DNA from: Thermotogae bacterium
GTDB taxonomy: Bacteria > Thermotogota > Thermotogae > Petrotogales > Petrotogaceae
Assembly (NCBI GenBank): GCA_024233675.1
Contig: JACKPH010000006.1
Location: forward strand, 1 to 64,000
Reading direction: 5' to 3'
Length of the DNA: 64,000 nt
A model generated the notes under the pieces. The model ran no database searches. It saw nothing but the letters and a program-made list of their open reading frames with translations, and was not told the origin of the DNA. Numbering within the stretch: position 1 is the stretch's first letter; each line of letters begins with the position of its first letter. The position numbers and the translations under genes were made by a program. Below are positions 26,613-35,411 of this stretch, piece after piece.

Positions 26613-27983
26613 TTATTGCTCTTTAAGAATCTTTTTTATTTTTTCTGTATTTTTTACATGTACTCCACAGTGATTTATAAGATAATTATCTATACCGCCG
26701 AATTCTGTGTTAATAAGATCTATGACTTTTTCCATCGTATCAGGTTTAAGATAGCTGTAAGATTTATAATATTCCTGTACAACTGTTTTTTCAGGTACAC
26801 CGAGAAGAAGTAAAAGAAGAGATATTACTGTTCCTGCACGGTCTTTTCCTCCTTCGCAGTGAATAAGAAAATTTCCGCGGTCAGAATATGAAAATACTTC
26901 ATTAAATATATTTCCTATTGTTTCCGTATTGTCTTTTATAATATAATAGTAAAAATTAAGTGCTTCATCTTCTTTAACGTAAACCGCATTTACAATAGGT
27001 TCTATAGGGAAATCCCTTACATATTTCTCTTTTATATAATCAGAATAATTATTTTTTCTGATTTTTCTGTAATGTTCCTTTTCCATTTCACCTCTTAAAT
27101 CTATTATAAAAGTTATTCCGTATTTATTTAATATTTTTTCTATTATTTCATCGCTGTATCTTGAAAGTGATGCAGAACGGAAAATTTTCCCTGATTTCAT
27201 TTTTATATCACTGTATATAAGTGTTATTTCCGATGCATCTCTGAAATTATATACTTCAGGGTATTTTTCAGTTACGGCAATAAGATCTTTTTCAATTTTT
27301 TCTTTATCATCTGTAAGTCCGTCTATTGAAGAAATAAAATAATTTTTTAATTTTTCTCTGCTGTTCATAAGTGAAAAATGATCTATTCCGCAATATAAGG
27401 AATTTAAACCGTAAAAGAGATTTTCTTTTCCGAGCCTTCCGAGAAACCATAAATCGTATAATTCTTCCCCGTCTTTGTAATTGTTTATAAGATTAACGTT
27501 TTCTATAGCTTTTATATAATATTTATGAGCAGTAAGTATTTTTGAATTGTTTAGGAAGAGACAGAAAAGACGGAAATTTATTATAAAATCATCTATATAT
27601 TTTTTTATATCATAAGTATTTTTTTCTATTAAACGTGAAAAATTTTCAGTATCTTTTATAATACATTCTTCTGAAAAATATCCTGTTTTTGTTATTTCTC
27701 CGGCATAATTATTTATATTTTCAATACAGTCTATTGTTATAAAAATATCTGTATTATCAGATGAAAAAAGTATTTTATTCTCATTTTCGTAAATATTTTC
27801 ATTTAAAAATTTTTTCATACTGTTTTTTATTTTATCTTTATAAGTGCTTTCCGTAAAAATAAAATAAAATGAATTACCGAAGAAATCTGAATTATAACCG
27901 ATGTTCTTTCCTGTGTTTACTGCAAAAAGTATTTTATCTGTTTTTTCAATAAAAGAATTTATATTTATATTTATTTTTATCAC
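26613..27983 (-). CDS. Tyrosine phosphatase (Y_phosphatase3 type) with unknown N-terminal half
   Basis: 456 residues. The C-terminal half (about 250-456) begins NFRDASEITLIYSD and GKIFRSASLSRYSDE and contains the P-loop HCEGGKDRAGTV (Cx5R; Cys nucleophile, Arg), as in bacterial lipid/tyrosine phosphatases. The N-terminal approximately 245 residues are Asn/Ile/Lys-rich and have no motif I recognise; WFLGRLGKENLFYGLNSLYCG might be a helical nucleotidyltransferase-like tail, but this is weak. It starts at GTG, overlapping the GNAT stop as GTGA. Confidence 0.82.
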   Translation of the reverse strand: MIKINININSFIEKTDKILFAVNTGKNIGYNSDFFGNSFYFIFTESTYKDKIKNSMKKFLNENIYENENKILFSSDNTDIFITIDCIENINNYAGEITKTGYFSEECIIKDTENFSRLIEKNTYDIKKYIDDFIINFRLFCLFLNNSKILTAHKYYIKAIENVNLINNYKDGEELYDLWFLGRLGKENLFYGLNSLYCGIDHFSLMNSREKLKNYFISSIDGLTDDKEKIEKDLIAVTEKYPEVYNFRDASEITLIYSDIKMKSGKIFRSASLSRYSDEIIEKILNKYGITFIIDLRGEMEKEHYRKIRKNNYSDYIKEKYVRDFPIEPIVNAVYVKEDEALNFYYYIIKDNTETIGNIFNEVFSYSDRGNFLIHCEGGKDRAGTVISLLLLLLGVPEKTVVQEYYKSYSYLKPDTMEKVIDLINTEFGGIDNYLINHCGVHVKNTEKIKKILKEQ

Positions 27984-28984
27984 TCCCTGTTTATTTTTGT
28001 GTAAATAACTCTCTGATCTATGTTTCGGTGGAATCTGTACATAAAAGGTATAAATCCTTTTGACGGCCAGTGTACCGAAGAGAGAAGATTTGTTATTCTC
28101 CAGTTTGTTGTAAGAAATCTGTAATTCTGTTTTTTAAGGCTTTCAATCATATTATAAAAAAGTAATGAAGAAATTCCTTTTTTTCTTTCACTTTCTATTG
28201 TTGAAGCAACGGCAAGATATACGGAATTTTCAGGTATGAAAAAATTATTAACATCATTGATTTCTTTCCAAAATCCTGTAATTCCTACGGGTTTATTATT
28301 TTTATATGCAATAAGAACTTCTGTATCTTTTTTTGAAATCAGTTCTGAGTAACCTTCACGAAGTTCCTGATAAATTTCAGGAAAATCATATATCCATACA
28401 GGTCTGCCGGTCTGATATTTCATTGTATTACCGGAAAGAAATTCTACATCTTCGGTCTCACTTAATGTTGCGGATCTGATTTCTGTTTTGCCGTCAGTAT
28501 TTTTTAATGTGTTTTCATATTCCGAAAGATCGATATATCCATGAACCTGCTGATAAGAAAAAGAAAGTCTTAAAAAAATATCCCTGTATATTTCTGAGTT
28601 TTCCGGTATCATTACATAATGATTAAAAACTGCCCATGAAATCCAGTGATCACCTAAAAGGGAATAAAGATATCTCATGATTTCAGGATTTTCACCTTCT
28701 TTTAAAGCATAACCGCCGTAATGAATCCAGCCTATACGTTCACCATCTTCATCTTTTATGAAGGAACCGAGTATATAAGCCAGCATATTTCTGTTTTCGT
28801 CAAAAACACAGTAACCGGCTGAATATTTGTCGTTAAAAATTTTTTCTATGCTCTTTTCCGGTATTTCCCGGTTAAAAGTATTAAAACCGAAAAAATTATT
28901 TTTTTCACGGTCTTTAAGATATTTCTGCAAAAGAAGCTCTGAAGCATTTTTTATATGACATCCGGAAAATTTTTCAGTAATCAT
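27980..28984 (-). CDS. GNAT-family acetyltransferase, possibly two-domain
   Basis: 334 residues. An N-terminal GNAT-like fold (about 1-150; GYCVFDENRNMLAYILGSFI) is followed by a second with VLIAYKNNKPVGITGFW and the acetyl-CoA region VASTIESERKKGISSLLFYNMIE. Substrate unknown. It starts at ATG with GGAGG upstream and is coupled to the phosphatase gene downstream. Confidence 0.82.
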   Translation of the reverse strand: MITEKFSGCHIKNASELLLQKYLKDREKNNFFGFNTFNREIPEKSIEKIFNDKYSAGYCVFDENRNMLAYILGSFIKDEDGERIGWIHYGGYALKEGENPEIMRYLYSLLGDHWISWAVFNHYVMIPENSEIYRDIFLRLSFSYQQVHGYIDLSEYENTLKNTDGKTEIRSATLSETEDVEFLSGNTMKYQTGRPVWIYDFPEIYQELREGYSELISKKDTEVLIAYKNNKPVGITGFWKEINDVNNFFIPENSVYLAVASTIESERKKGISSLLFYNMIESLKKQNYRFLTTNWRITNLLSSVHWPSKGFIPFMYRFHRNIDQRVIYTKINRE

Positions 28985-29141
28985 ATGATTTCCTCCTATT
29001 TGCGTTATAAATGTTAATTTATACTTATATTATATAATAAACAAATAAATTTTTATAAATTATCTTTTTTTGAAACTTGATAAAAAATTTTTTTTATAAT
29101 AAAATAAAATGAGAGGTCATTCATAAAGGGGAGGGGAAAAA

Positions 29142-30029
29142 ATGGATTACGAAATAAGAAAAGAAAAGATATATAACGGGGAAACTCTTGCTTACAGATA
29201 TAAAAAAGGCGGAGAAAAAACACTTTTACTTATACACGGTAACATGACATCCTCCAAACACTGGGATTTACTTATGGATGTTTTTGATAATGAATATACT
29301 GTTTATGCGGTTGATATGAGAGGCTTCGGAGAATCAACCTATATAAATACTTTTAACTCATTATCTGAACTATCAGAGGATATAAATGATTTATGCAGAA
29401 TACTTAAACTCAGGGATCTTGTAGTAATAGGATGGTCAACAGGCGGAGGAGTTGCTATGGAACTTGCGGCTGCACATCCGGAAAAAGTAAAGAGACTTAT
29501 TCTTATGGAGTCTGTAGGAACAAAAGGTTATCCTATACTGAGAAAAAATGAAAAAGGTCAGCCTGTTTCGGGAGAATATCTTGTTACAAAAGAAGAAATT
29601 GCTTCTGATCCGGTACAGGTTTTACCTATTCTTAATGCCTATGCATCTGAAAATAAAGAAATGCTTAAAGCTGTATGGAATGCCGTTATATACAATAATA
29701 ACAAACCGGAAGATGATAAATATGATGAATACTGTGATGATATGCTGACACAGAAAAATCTTGTAGATATAGATTATTCACTTGTTCATTTTAATATAAG
29801 TTCAGAATTTAACGGTATAAAAGAAGGAACAGGTGCGGCAGGAAGAATAAAATGCCCTGTGCTCATACTGTGGGGTAAAAATGATCTTGTTGTTCCGGAA
29901 TACATGGCACTTGATATAAAAAAAGATATAGGATACAACGCAAAACTTATATATCTTGAAAATAGCGGACATTCACCGATAATAGACAATATTGAACAGT
30001 TACTCGAAAAAATATATGATTTTATATAA
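29142..30029 (+). CDS. Alpha/beta hydrolase
   Basis: 295 residues: oxyanion loop LLIHGNMTSSKHW, nucleophile elbow GWSTGGG (Ser near residue 104), acid Asp in LWGKNDLVVP and His in NSGHSPI. Typical of esterases, lipases or C-C hydrolases; no specific substrate is indicated. GGGGAGGGG is the ribosome site. It is a single-gene unit ending in a terminator. Confidence 0.9.
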   Translation: MDYEIRKEKIYNGETLAYRYKKGGEKTLLLIHGNMTSSKHWDLLMDVFDNEYTVYAVDMRGFGESTYINTFNSLSELSEDINDLCRILKLRDLVVIGWSTGGGVAMELAAAHPEKVKRLILMESVGTKGYPILRKNEKGQPVSGEYLVTKEEIASDPVQVLPILNAYASENKEMLKAVWNAVIYNNNKPEDDKYDEYCDDMLTQKNLVDIDYSLVHFNISSEFNGIKEGTGAAGRIKCPVLILWGKNDLVVPEYMALDIKKDIGYNAKLIYLENSGHSPIIDNIEQLLEKIYDFI

Positions 30030-30048
30030 CAGGACGTAATGTCCTGTT
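30028..30048 (+). terminator. Terminator of the alpha/beta hydrolase gene
   Basis: An 8-bp stem AACAGGAC/GTCCTGTT, loop GTAAT, followed by TTTTT; it overlaps the stop codon. Confidence 0.88.
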
Positions 30049-30120
30049 TTTTTATTTATGATAGAATAAAAATATATATTAAATTTAAAATAATTCAGAG
30101 TGTTGCGGAAGGTGAAAACT

Positions 30121-31005
30121 GTGTATGTTTTACATATTGTAAATGATAAAGAGTGGAATGATCAGAGTACTGAAAAAGAATATATTACAGAATCTTTCAA
30201 AAAAGACGGATTTATACACTGTTCTGATTATAATCAGATCGTAAGGGTTGCGGAAAGTAATTTTGCAGAAAAGGAAAAACTTACAGTTCTTGTAATAGAT
30301 ACGGAAAAATTAAAATCAAAACTTGTATACGAAGATTTATATATGCTTTATGAAAAATATCCGCATATTTACGGAAAAATAAACAAAGATTCTGTTTCTG
30401 AAATATTTGTTATGGAAAAAGATTCCGAAGGAAAATTTTTTATTTCTGATGAAATTATAACTCTTTGCACAAAAAGCGAAATAAAACTTAAAAACGGAAA
30501 AAAGCTTGTTATGAGATCAGCTCTTGTAAGTGACGCTGAAGATATGATAGATTATTTTAATCATGTTGCCGGGGAAACAGATAATCTGACTTTCGGAAAT
30601 GGTGAATTTGAACTTAGTCTTGAAGATGAGAGAAATAAAATAAAACAGTCAAATAATTCTACTGCAAAAATAATATATAACGGTTTTACAGACGGAAAAT
30701 TAGTGGCTAACCTTACCTTTACAAAACCAAGAAGAAAAAGACTTTCACATAAGGGAGAATTCGGAATTACTGTAAGAAAAGATTACTGGAATATAGGTGT
30801 TGCAAGAGCTATGCTCAACAATCTTATAGAAAATGCTAAATTTACCGGAAATATTTCAAAAATAAATTTAAAAGTAAGAGAAGATAATCTCAGAGCAATA
30901 AAATTATATGAAAAACTCGGATTTCAGCGTGAAGGAACAGAAAGAAGAAGCTTTTACATAAACGGGAAATTTTACGACAGTGAGTACATGGGACTTGAAA
31001 TTTGA
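30121..31005 (+). CDS. Fusion of DUF952 domain and GNAT acetyltransferase
   Basis: 294 residues from GTG 30121, chosen because AAGGTG lies 6 nt upstream; an in-frame GTG at 30100 has no such site. Residues about 1-112 match the DUF952 pattern (VYVLHIVNDKEW, DGFIHCSDYNQI, KLVYEDL, FPHIYG-like PHIYGKIN). Residues about 120-294 are a GNAT domain (RKDYWNIGVARAMLNNLIE; NLRAIKLYEKLGFQREG). DUF952 is of unknown function. The fusion suggests acetylation linked to an NTP- or protein-binding module; this is inference. Confidence 0.88.
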   Translation: MYVLHIVNDKEWNDQSTEKEYITESFKKDGFIHCSDYNQIVRVAESNFAEKEKLTVLVIDTEKLKSKLVYEDLYMLYEKYPHIYGKINKDSVSEIFVMEKDSEGKFFISDEIITLCTKSEIKLKNGKKLVMRSALVSDAEDMIDYFNHVAGETDNLTFGNGEFELSLEDERNKIKQSNNSTAKIIYNGFTDGKLVANLTFTKPRRKRLSHKGEFGITVRKDYWNIGVARAMLNNLIENAKFTGNISKINLKVREDNLRAIKLYEKLGFQREGTERRSFYINGKFYDSEYMGLEI

Positions 31006-31032
31006 AAAACCTGCCTTTAAGGCAGGTTTTTT
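31005..31032. terminator. Bidirectional terminator
   Basis: AAAACCTGCC and GGCAGGTTTT pair across TTTAA, with A and T runs outside; it sits between convergent GNAT-type genes. Confidence 0.9.
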
Positions 31033-32216
31033 TAAAAGAAGTCACAAAAATAGTTATTTCTTTTCTTTATATCAGGAATATCTTTATTTCCTGTTTTTAT
31101 AATTTTTCTTCCGTAAATCAATTCATTGAAATCCGAATATCCTGATACAAGTGATGAAAAAGAGTTAATATCAGTTTTAAAATCATTTTTACCCGATGAC
31201 TTATTTATATTTAGTATACCTTTTATGCATTCAAGATTCCATACAGCATTATTTCCGGCGATATTTCTGTCTTCTGTTTCTATATTAACTGAAAAGTCTT
31301 TTTCACAGTTTATTTTCATATTTTTTATGTTTTCAGGTTTTATAACTCTGAGAAGAATTGTGTAAAAAGGTCTGAGTCTGTACCCCTCATCCAGATTAAG
31401 CCATAATCTGTGTGAATCGGAAACTGATATTATAAGTTCATTTATCTGATAGGAAAGTCCTTTAAGATAGTTCATCATAGCTGTCTGTGTATCAAAATCG
31501 CTGTATATAAAAAGCGGAACTGTGAATATTTTTCTGTCACCTTCATATGTGTAAATATAGCTAAGTAAACCTGTTATTTTGCCTTCAGATGAAAATTTAA
31601 TTATACCTCTTTTTACTTCATTATTACCGAACATAAAAAGATTATGATCCCATTCTTTTTTATCTCTCATGACAAAATTGTTGTATAAAAAGTTATAAGA
31701 GTTAAAATAATTATTTATATCTTCATTAAATTCAGATTCTTCGGCAGTTATATGCTTATCCGGAATTATTTTTTTAATTGCTCCCGTATCTATATTCAGT
31801 TTTTTTATGTCAGCAAAAAGTTCATATCCGTATTTTCTGTAAAACCTGTAACTGAAAGGATTAAGTATGGAAAATGTATAATTATTTTCGTAAAGATAAT
31901 TGAGATATTCTTCAAAAAGAAAATTTATTCCTCCGCTACCGCGTGATGAACTAAGCGAACATACGTCACCTACACCGCCTGTTCTGAAATATCTCTCCCC
32001 CATTTTCATCTGATAATCAAAATTTATAAATCCTGAAGTAATTTTACCGGATTTTTCCGATATAAAAAATTCTCTTCCGTCATCAAAAATTTTCATATGT
32101 CTTTTCAGATAATTTGACTGATTATCATTTTTTATGGAAAAAGAAAAAGCTGATATTCTGTCAAATTCTTCTATTTCTGCCTGTTTATCAATCCTTCTGA
32201 AAATAAAATCACTCAT
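31032..32216 (-). CDS. Eis-like GNAT acetyltransferase
   Basis: 394 residues, the length and layout of Eis proteins: an N-terminal GNAT lobe with GGVGDVCSLSSSRGSGGINFLFEEYLN (acetyl-CoA loop), a second GNAT-like lobe, and a C-terminal SCP2-like domain. NPFSYRFYRKYGYE is a family hallmark. Eis enzymes acetylate amines, including aminoglycosides in mycobacteria; the physiological target here is unknown. AAGGTG precedes the ATG. Confidence 0.88.
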   Translation of the reverse strand: MSDFIFRRIDKQAEIEEFDRISAFSFSIKNDNQSNYLKRHMKIFDDGREFFISEKSGKITSGFINFDYQMKMGERYFRTGGVGDVCSLSSSRGSGGINFLFEEYLNYLYENNYTFSILNPFSYRFYRKYGYELFADIKKLNIDTGAIKKIIPDKHITAEESEFNEDINNYFNSYNFLYNNFVMRDKKEWDHNLFMFGNNEVKRGIIKFSSEGKITGLLSYIYTYEGDRKIFTVPLFIYSDFDTQTAMMNYLKGLSYQINELIISVSDSHRLWLNLDEGYRLRPFYTILLRVIKPENIKNMKINCEKDFSVNIETEDRNIAGNNAVWNLECIKGILNINKSSGKNDFKTDINSFSSLVSGYSDFNELIYGRKIIKTGNKDIPDIKKRNNYFCDFF

Positions 32217-32224
32217 AATACACC

Positions 32225-32542
32225 TTATTCTTCTGTAAATTTAACGGCCGTTCCGTATACTATTACTTCTGCAGCACCTGACATTATAGCACTTGAAGCA
32301 TATCTTATATTTATTATTCCGTCCGCACCGAGCGATTCGGCTTCATCAACCATTCTTTTTGTTGCTATTGCACGTGCTTCATTCATCATTTCTGTATAAG
32401 CTGTTATTTCTCCTCCTACAAGAGTTTTAAGACCGCTCATTATGTCACGGCCTACATTTTTGGATCTTATAGTGGATCCTTTAACTATTGAAATAGTCTG
32501 AAGTTTTTTCCCCGTAATAAAATCAGTATTTACTAATATCAT
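32225..32542 (-). CDS. YbjQ/UPF0145 heavy-metal-binding-domain protein
   Basis: 105 residues with the family signatures VGRDIMSGLKTLVGGE, EARAIATKRMVDEAESLGADGIINIRY and VYGTAV. YbjQ-type proteins form rings and are annotated as metal-binding, but no reaction is known. The ATG has GGAGG upstream, and the start lies inside the end of the small membrane protein gene (20-nt overlap), so the pair is coupled. Confidence 0.92.
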   Translation of the reverse strand: MILVNTDFITGKKLQTISIVKGSTIRSKNVGRDIMSGLKTLVGGEITAYTEMMNEARAIATKRMVDEAESLGADGIINIRYASSAIMSGAAEVIVYGTAVKFTEE

Positions 32543-32744
32543 CTTTATCCTCCTTAGTTATTTCCCTTATCCTCTGCACCATATTAGCAATAAGAAAATA
32601 TGCAATCAGAATAAGAAAAAGAAGTACTGCCGCAAAAAGAAAAAAAGATATTTCAAGTAAAGCTTTAAAAAGCAAAACTCCGTATATTATTACCACTGTA
32701 AAAAAAATCACTGTAATTAATACTGTTACAATTATTTTTCCCAT
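32523..32744 (-). CDS. Small two-helix membrane protein paired with YbjQ
   Basis: 73 residues: two transmembrane helices (about 4-24 and 28-54) and a charged tail VQRIREITKEDKDD. A GGAGG site 5 nt upstream of the ATG and the 20-nt overlap with the YbjQ gene support real coding. It may anchor the YbjQ ring at the membrane; function unknown. Confidence 0.75.
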   Translation of the reverse strand: MGKIIVTVLITVIFFTVVIIYGVLLFKALLEISFFLFAAVLLFLILIAYFLIANMVQRIREITKEDKDDISKY

Positions 32745-32811
32745 GATTACCTCCGTATTACCGAGATAATTATATTATAACACTTAATACCGGTAAAAAA
32801 TCCCTGTTTGT

Positions 32812-32840
32812 TTGACTTTTAAAAATAAAAGTATTATTAT
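32812..32840 (+). promoter_or_regulatory. Promoter of the fruK-like gene
   Basis: TTGACT (32812-32817), 17-bp spacer, TATTAT (32835-32840): close to consensus. About 85 nt of leader precede the start codon. Confidence 0.65.
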
Positions 32841-32925
32841 TTTATAAGTGATTTTTAGTTAATAAAATTTTTCCGGAAAATATAAATCCGTGGGGTAAAA
32901 TTAATATTAAAAAGGAGATTATTTT

Positions 32926-33837
32926 ATGATTTATACCGTAACACTTAATCCTGCTTTTGATAAGGAAATAACTGTTTCCGGTTTTGTAAGAGGAAATCTT
33001 AATATTATAAAAAAAAGAAGAAGAGATCTCGGCGGTAAAGGAATAAATGTTTCAAAAATTCTTACAGAAATGGGTTTGGAAAATGAAGCTATAATTATCG
33101 CAGGTGAAAACGATCTTGAAGAAGTCAAAAAAGAACTTAAAAAGTACGGAATAAAAAACAGAATAATAATTAACAATAATAGTTATACAAGGGAAAACAT
33201 AAAATTATACGATGAAAATTCTCATGAAATTACTGAAATTAACGAAAAAGGAAATAATATTCCGGAAAAAATATTTTCGGAGTTTAATGAATATTATAAA
33301 AATTCAGTGTGTGAAAATGATATTATAATTCTTTCCGGAAGCCTTCCGCCTGATACAGATGAAAATATTTATTTTAATCTTATAAAAACAGCAAAAGAAA
33401 GAAAATCACATGTGATTCTCGATACATCGGGTAAAAGACTTGAAAAAGCATTAAAAGCATTTCCTGATCTTATAAAACCTAATGAAAAAGAAATAAGTGA
33501 AATACTTTACGGCAATATAACCAAAAATATAGAAAAAATAAGAAAAGACAGTATAAACATGCTTATTTCGATGGGAGAAAAAGGTTTTTTATATATTTCC
33601 GAAAAAGAAGAATGGAAAGTATCATCATTTGAAGTTAATGTTAAAAATACCGTAGGTGCGGGTGATTCACTGCTTGCAGGATTTATTTACGGAATTACTA
33701 AAACCGGGAACACAAAAGAGGCTCTTAAATATGCAAGAGCCTGCGCAACCGCAAAAGTTACAACAGAAGGAAGCGGAATTCCTGATTCCGGAAAAATAAA
33801 TTTTTATTATAAGAATGAAGGTATAGAAAGACTTTAA
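32926..33837 (+). CDS. 1-phosphofructokinase/tagatose-6-phosphate kinase family (FruK/LacC-like)
   Basis: 303 residues. MIYTVTLNPAFDKEI is the FruK/LacC N-terminus; GGKGINVSKIL binds the sugar, LSGSLPPD and the catalytic VGAGDSLLAGF (GAGD base) complete the PfkB pattern. It probably makes fructose 1,6-bisphosphate from fructose 1-phosphate. No PTS gene lies beside it, so specificity stays open. AAAGGAG precedes the ATG. Confidence 0.92.
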   Translation: MIYTVTLNPAFDKEITVSGFVRGNLNIIKKRRRDLGGKGINVSKILTEMGLENEAIIIAGENDLEEVKKELKKYGIKNRIIINNNSYTRENIKLYDENSHEITEINEKGNNIPEKIFSEFNEYYKNSVCENDIIILSGSLPPDTDENIYFNLIKTAKERKSHVILDTSGKRLEKALKAFPDLIKPNEKEISEILYGNITKNIEKIRKDSINMLISMGEKGFLYISEKEEWKVSSFEVNVKNTVGAGDSLLAGFIYGITKTGNTKEALKYARACATAKVTTEGSGIPDSGKINFYYKNEGIERL

Positions 33838-33852
33838 GAATATTTTTATTCT
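33836..33852. terminator. Weak AT-rich terminator
   Basis: AAGAATA/TATTCTT (7 bp) with T-rich flanks, overlapping the fruK-like stop codon between convergent genes. Confidence 0.45.
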
Positions 33853-34418
33853 TTTATTCCTTTTATATAATACATTTCGTCGCTGTCTATTATTTTTATA
33901 ATTTTAAAGTATTTTTCCATAATTAAAACTGTTTTTTCCGCAGAATCAAGTATATGATTTTCTACATGAGAACTGCCTGAATGAACTTCATTTATTTTTT
34001 CTCTGCTTTCGGAATGTGCAATAATTATCGCACCTCCTTTTGAAAGTAATGCATATATTTTTTCAAATAAAGATGTTTTATCCGTAAAGTGAGGATAAAC
34101 AGAATACATAAGTGCATAATCATATTCTGATCCCTGAAAATTAAAAATATCATCATGTACAAAAGAAATTTTTCCTTCTGTATATTTTGATTCAGCTATT
34201 TTCAGCATATTTTCGGATATATCAATTGCTGTTATTTCGGAAGGTTCTGTTTTTAAAAGATAACTCAGCATAATACCTGTACCTGTACCTATATCAATAA
34301 TCTTTGAATTTTTTCTGAAATCAGAAATATCGGTAATTTTTTCTAATTTAATTTTATCGTGATTACATATTTCATCCCATTTAAATGCAAGGGAATTAAA
34401 AAAATCTCTGTCATTCAT
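33846..34418 (-). CDS. Class I SAM-dependent methyltransferase
   Basis: 190 residues. The SAM loop IIDIGTGTGIMLSYLL is followed by AIDISENMLKIAES (motif II Asp) and YDYALMYSVYPHF. The target is unknown; the short size and Methyltransf_11/25 pattern suggest a small molecule. AAAGGA lies upstream of the ATG. The glp operon terminator (34441-34473) separates it from glpP, though read-through is possible. Confidence 0.88.
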   Translation of the reverse strand: MNDRDFFNSLAFKWDEICNHDKIKLEKITDISDFRKNSKIIDIGTGTGIMLSYLLKTEPSEITAIDISENMLKIAESKYTEGKISFVHDDIFNFQGSEYDYALMYSVYPHFTDKTSLFEKIYALLSKGGAIIIAHSESREKINEVHSGSSHVENHILDSAEKTVLIMEKYFKIIKIIDSDEMYYIKGIKE

Positions 34419-34440
34419 ATTTTTGTGTCCTTTCTTAAAT

Positions 34441-34473
34441 TAAAGTGTATAAGTTAAAAACTTATACACTTTA
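34441..34473 (-). terminator. Long perfect hairpin at the end of the glp operon
   Basis: TAAAGTGTATAAGTT and AACTTATACACTTTA form a 15-bp perfect stem with an AAA loop. The T-run on the minus strand is poor (TTTAATTTAAG) while the plus strand has TTTTT, so it may be a processing or mRNA-stability hairpin as much as a terminator. Confidence 0.7.
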
Positions 34474-34476
34474 TTT

Positions 34477-35031
34477 TTACATATTCCATAATTCTTTTTT
34501 ACTTGTACTTATTCCGGTTATACCTACTTTAAAAAGATCATTTATCTGTTCTTTGCTTTTTATAAGTCCTCCTGCTATAACCGGCATATTAATTTTTGAA
34601 TATTCCTCAACAAAAAAAGGTGCCGCAACCGAAGGAAGTATTTCTATTACATCAGGACGGTTGTTTATTATTGTGTTTTCAAGATTTTTCAGTGAAATAG
34701 AATCTATCATAAATACCCTCTGAACAGTAAGAATATCGAGTTTTTTTGCAGCCTGTATAAGTGATGTTTTTGTTGAAATTATACCGTCGCAGAATTTTTT
34801 TGAATAAAGATATTCTACCGCTTTTTTATCCGAAGCAATTCCCGAAACAAGATCCAGATTTACTATAAGTTTTTTTCCGTATTCTGAAGATTTCTTTGAA
34901 AGATAATCAAGATCCATTATCGAGCCGCATAAAAGAAAAATATATTTTGAATCTGTAAGCATAGAATAATTAAAATCATCCAGATCTCTGATCGCTGGAA
35001 TTATAAGATTGCTCCCGGAACATTTAATCAT
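34477..35031 (-). CDS. glpP: Glycerol-3-phosphate-responsive antiterminator GlpP
   Basis: 184 residues with the TIM-barrel-like GlpP pattern: IIPAIRDLDDF, FLLCGSIMDL, LIVNLDLVSGIASDKKAVEYL, GIISTKTSLIQAA, RVFMIDSISLKN, PDVIEILP, MPVIAGGLI. In Bacillus GlpP binds glycerol 3-phosphate and the leader mRNA of glp genes and prevents termination. Here it is the last gene of the operon whose leader has a terminator hairpin, implying autoregulation. AAGGGGA precedes the ATG. Confidence 0.93.
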   Translation of the reverse strand: MIKCSGSNLIIPAIRDLDDFNYSMLTDSKYIFLLCGSIMDLDYLSKKSSEYGKKLIVNLDLVSGIASDKKAVEYLYSKKFCDGIISTKTSLIQAAKKLDILTVQRVFMIDSISLKNLENTIINNRPDVIEILPSVAAPFFVEEYSKINMPVIAGGLIKSKEQINDLFKVGITGISTSKKELWNM

Positions 35032-35036
35032 AAATT

Positions 35037-35411
35037 TTATTCCCCTTTCAGACCGATACTCCTCGTGGCAACAAGATTTATATTTTCATATATATTCTCT
35101 TTTATTATATCACCAACTTTAACCGGTGCGTTTATTTTAATTTTTTTAATTTCTTCCATTAAAGAAATAATTTTATCTTTGGGTATTGTGTCTGTACTTT
35201 TTACTGAAACAAGGGGCATTGTACCGTTGTTAACATAGACACTTGTAAGTATGTATCTTTTCGGATTAATCATTTCGTCATTTACAAATTTTTCACCTTT
35301 GGGACAGTTGTTGCCCTTAAAAGAAATGATTTTTTCTCCGTCAGAAATTACAGTTATTCTGCATCCGGCAGGACAATTAAGACAGGTAATTTTTTCCTCA
35401 TTTAAGCTCAT
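35037..35411 (-). CDS. DUF1667 protein of the glp operon
   Basis: 124 residues with CLNCPAGCRI (CxxCxxxC) near the N-terminus and a fourth Cys in GNNCPKGEKF, followed by NPKRYILTSVYV; the four cysteines probably bind a metal or [Fe-S] cluster. The family occurs beside GlpA-like and NAD(P)/FAD oxidoreductases and is thought to be a small electron-transfer subunit. It overlaps the preceding gene by 14 nt. Confidence 0.92.
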   Translation of the reverse strand: MSLNEEKITCLNCPAGCRITVISDGEKIISFKGNNCPKGEKFVNDEMINPKRYILTSVYVNNGTMPLVSVKSTDTIPKDKIISLMEEIKKIKINAPVKVGDIIKENIYENINLVATRSIGLKGE

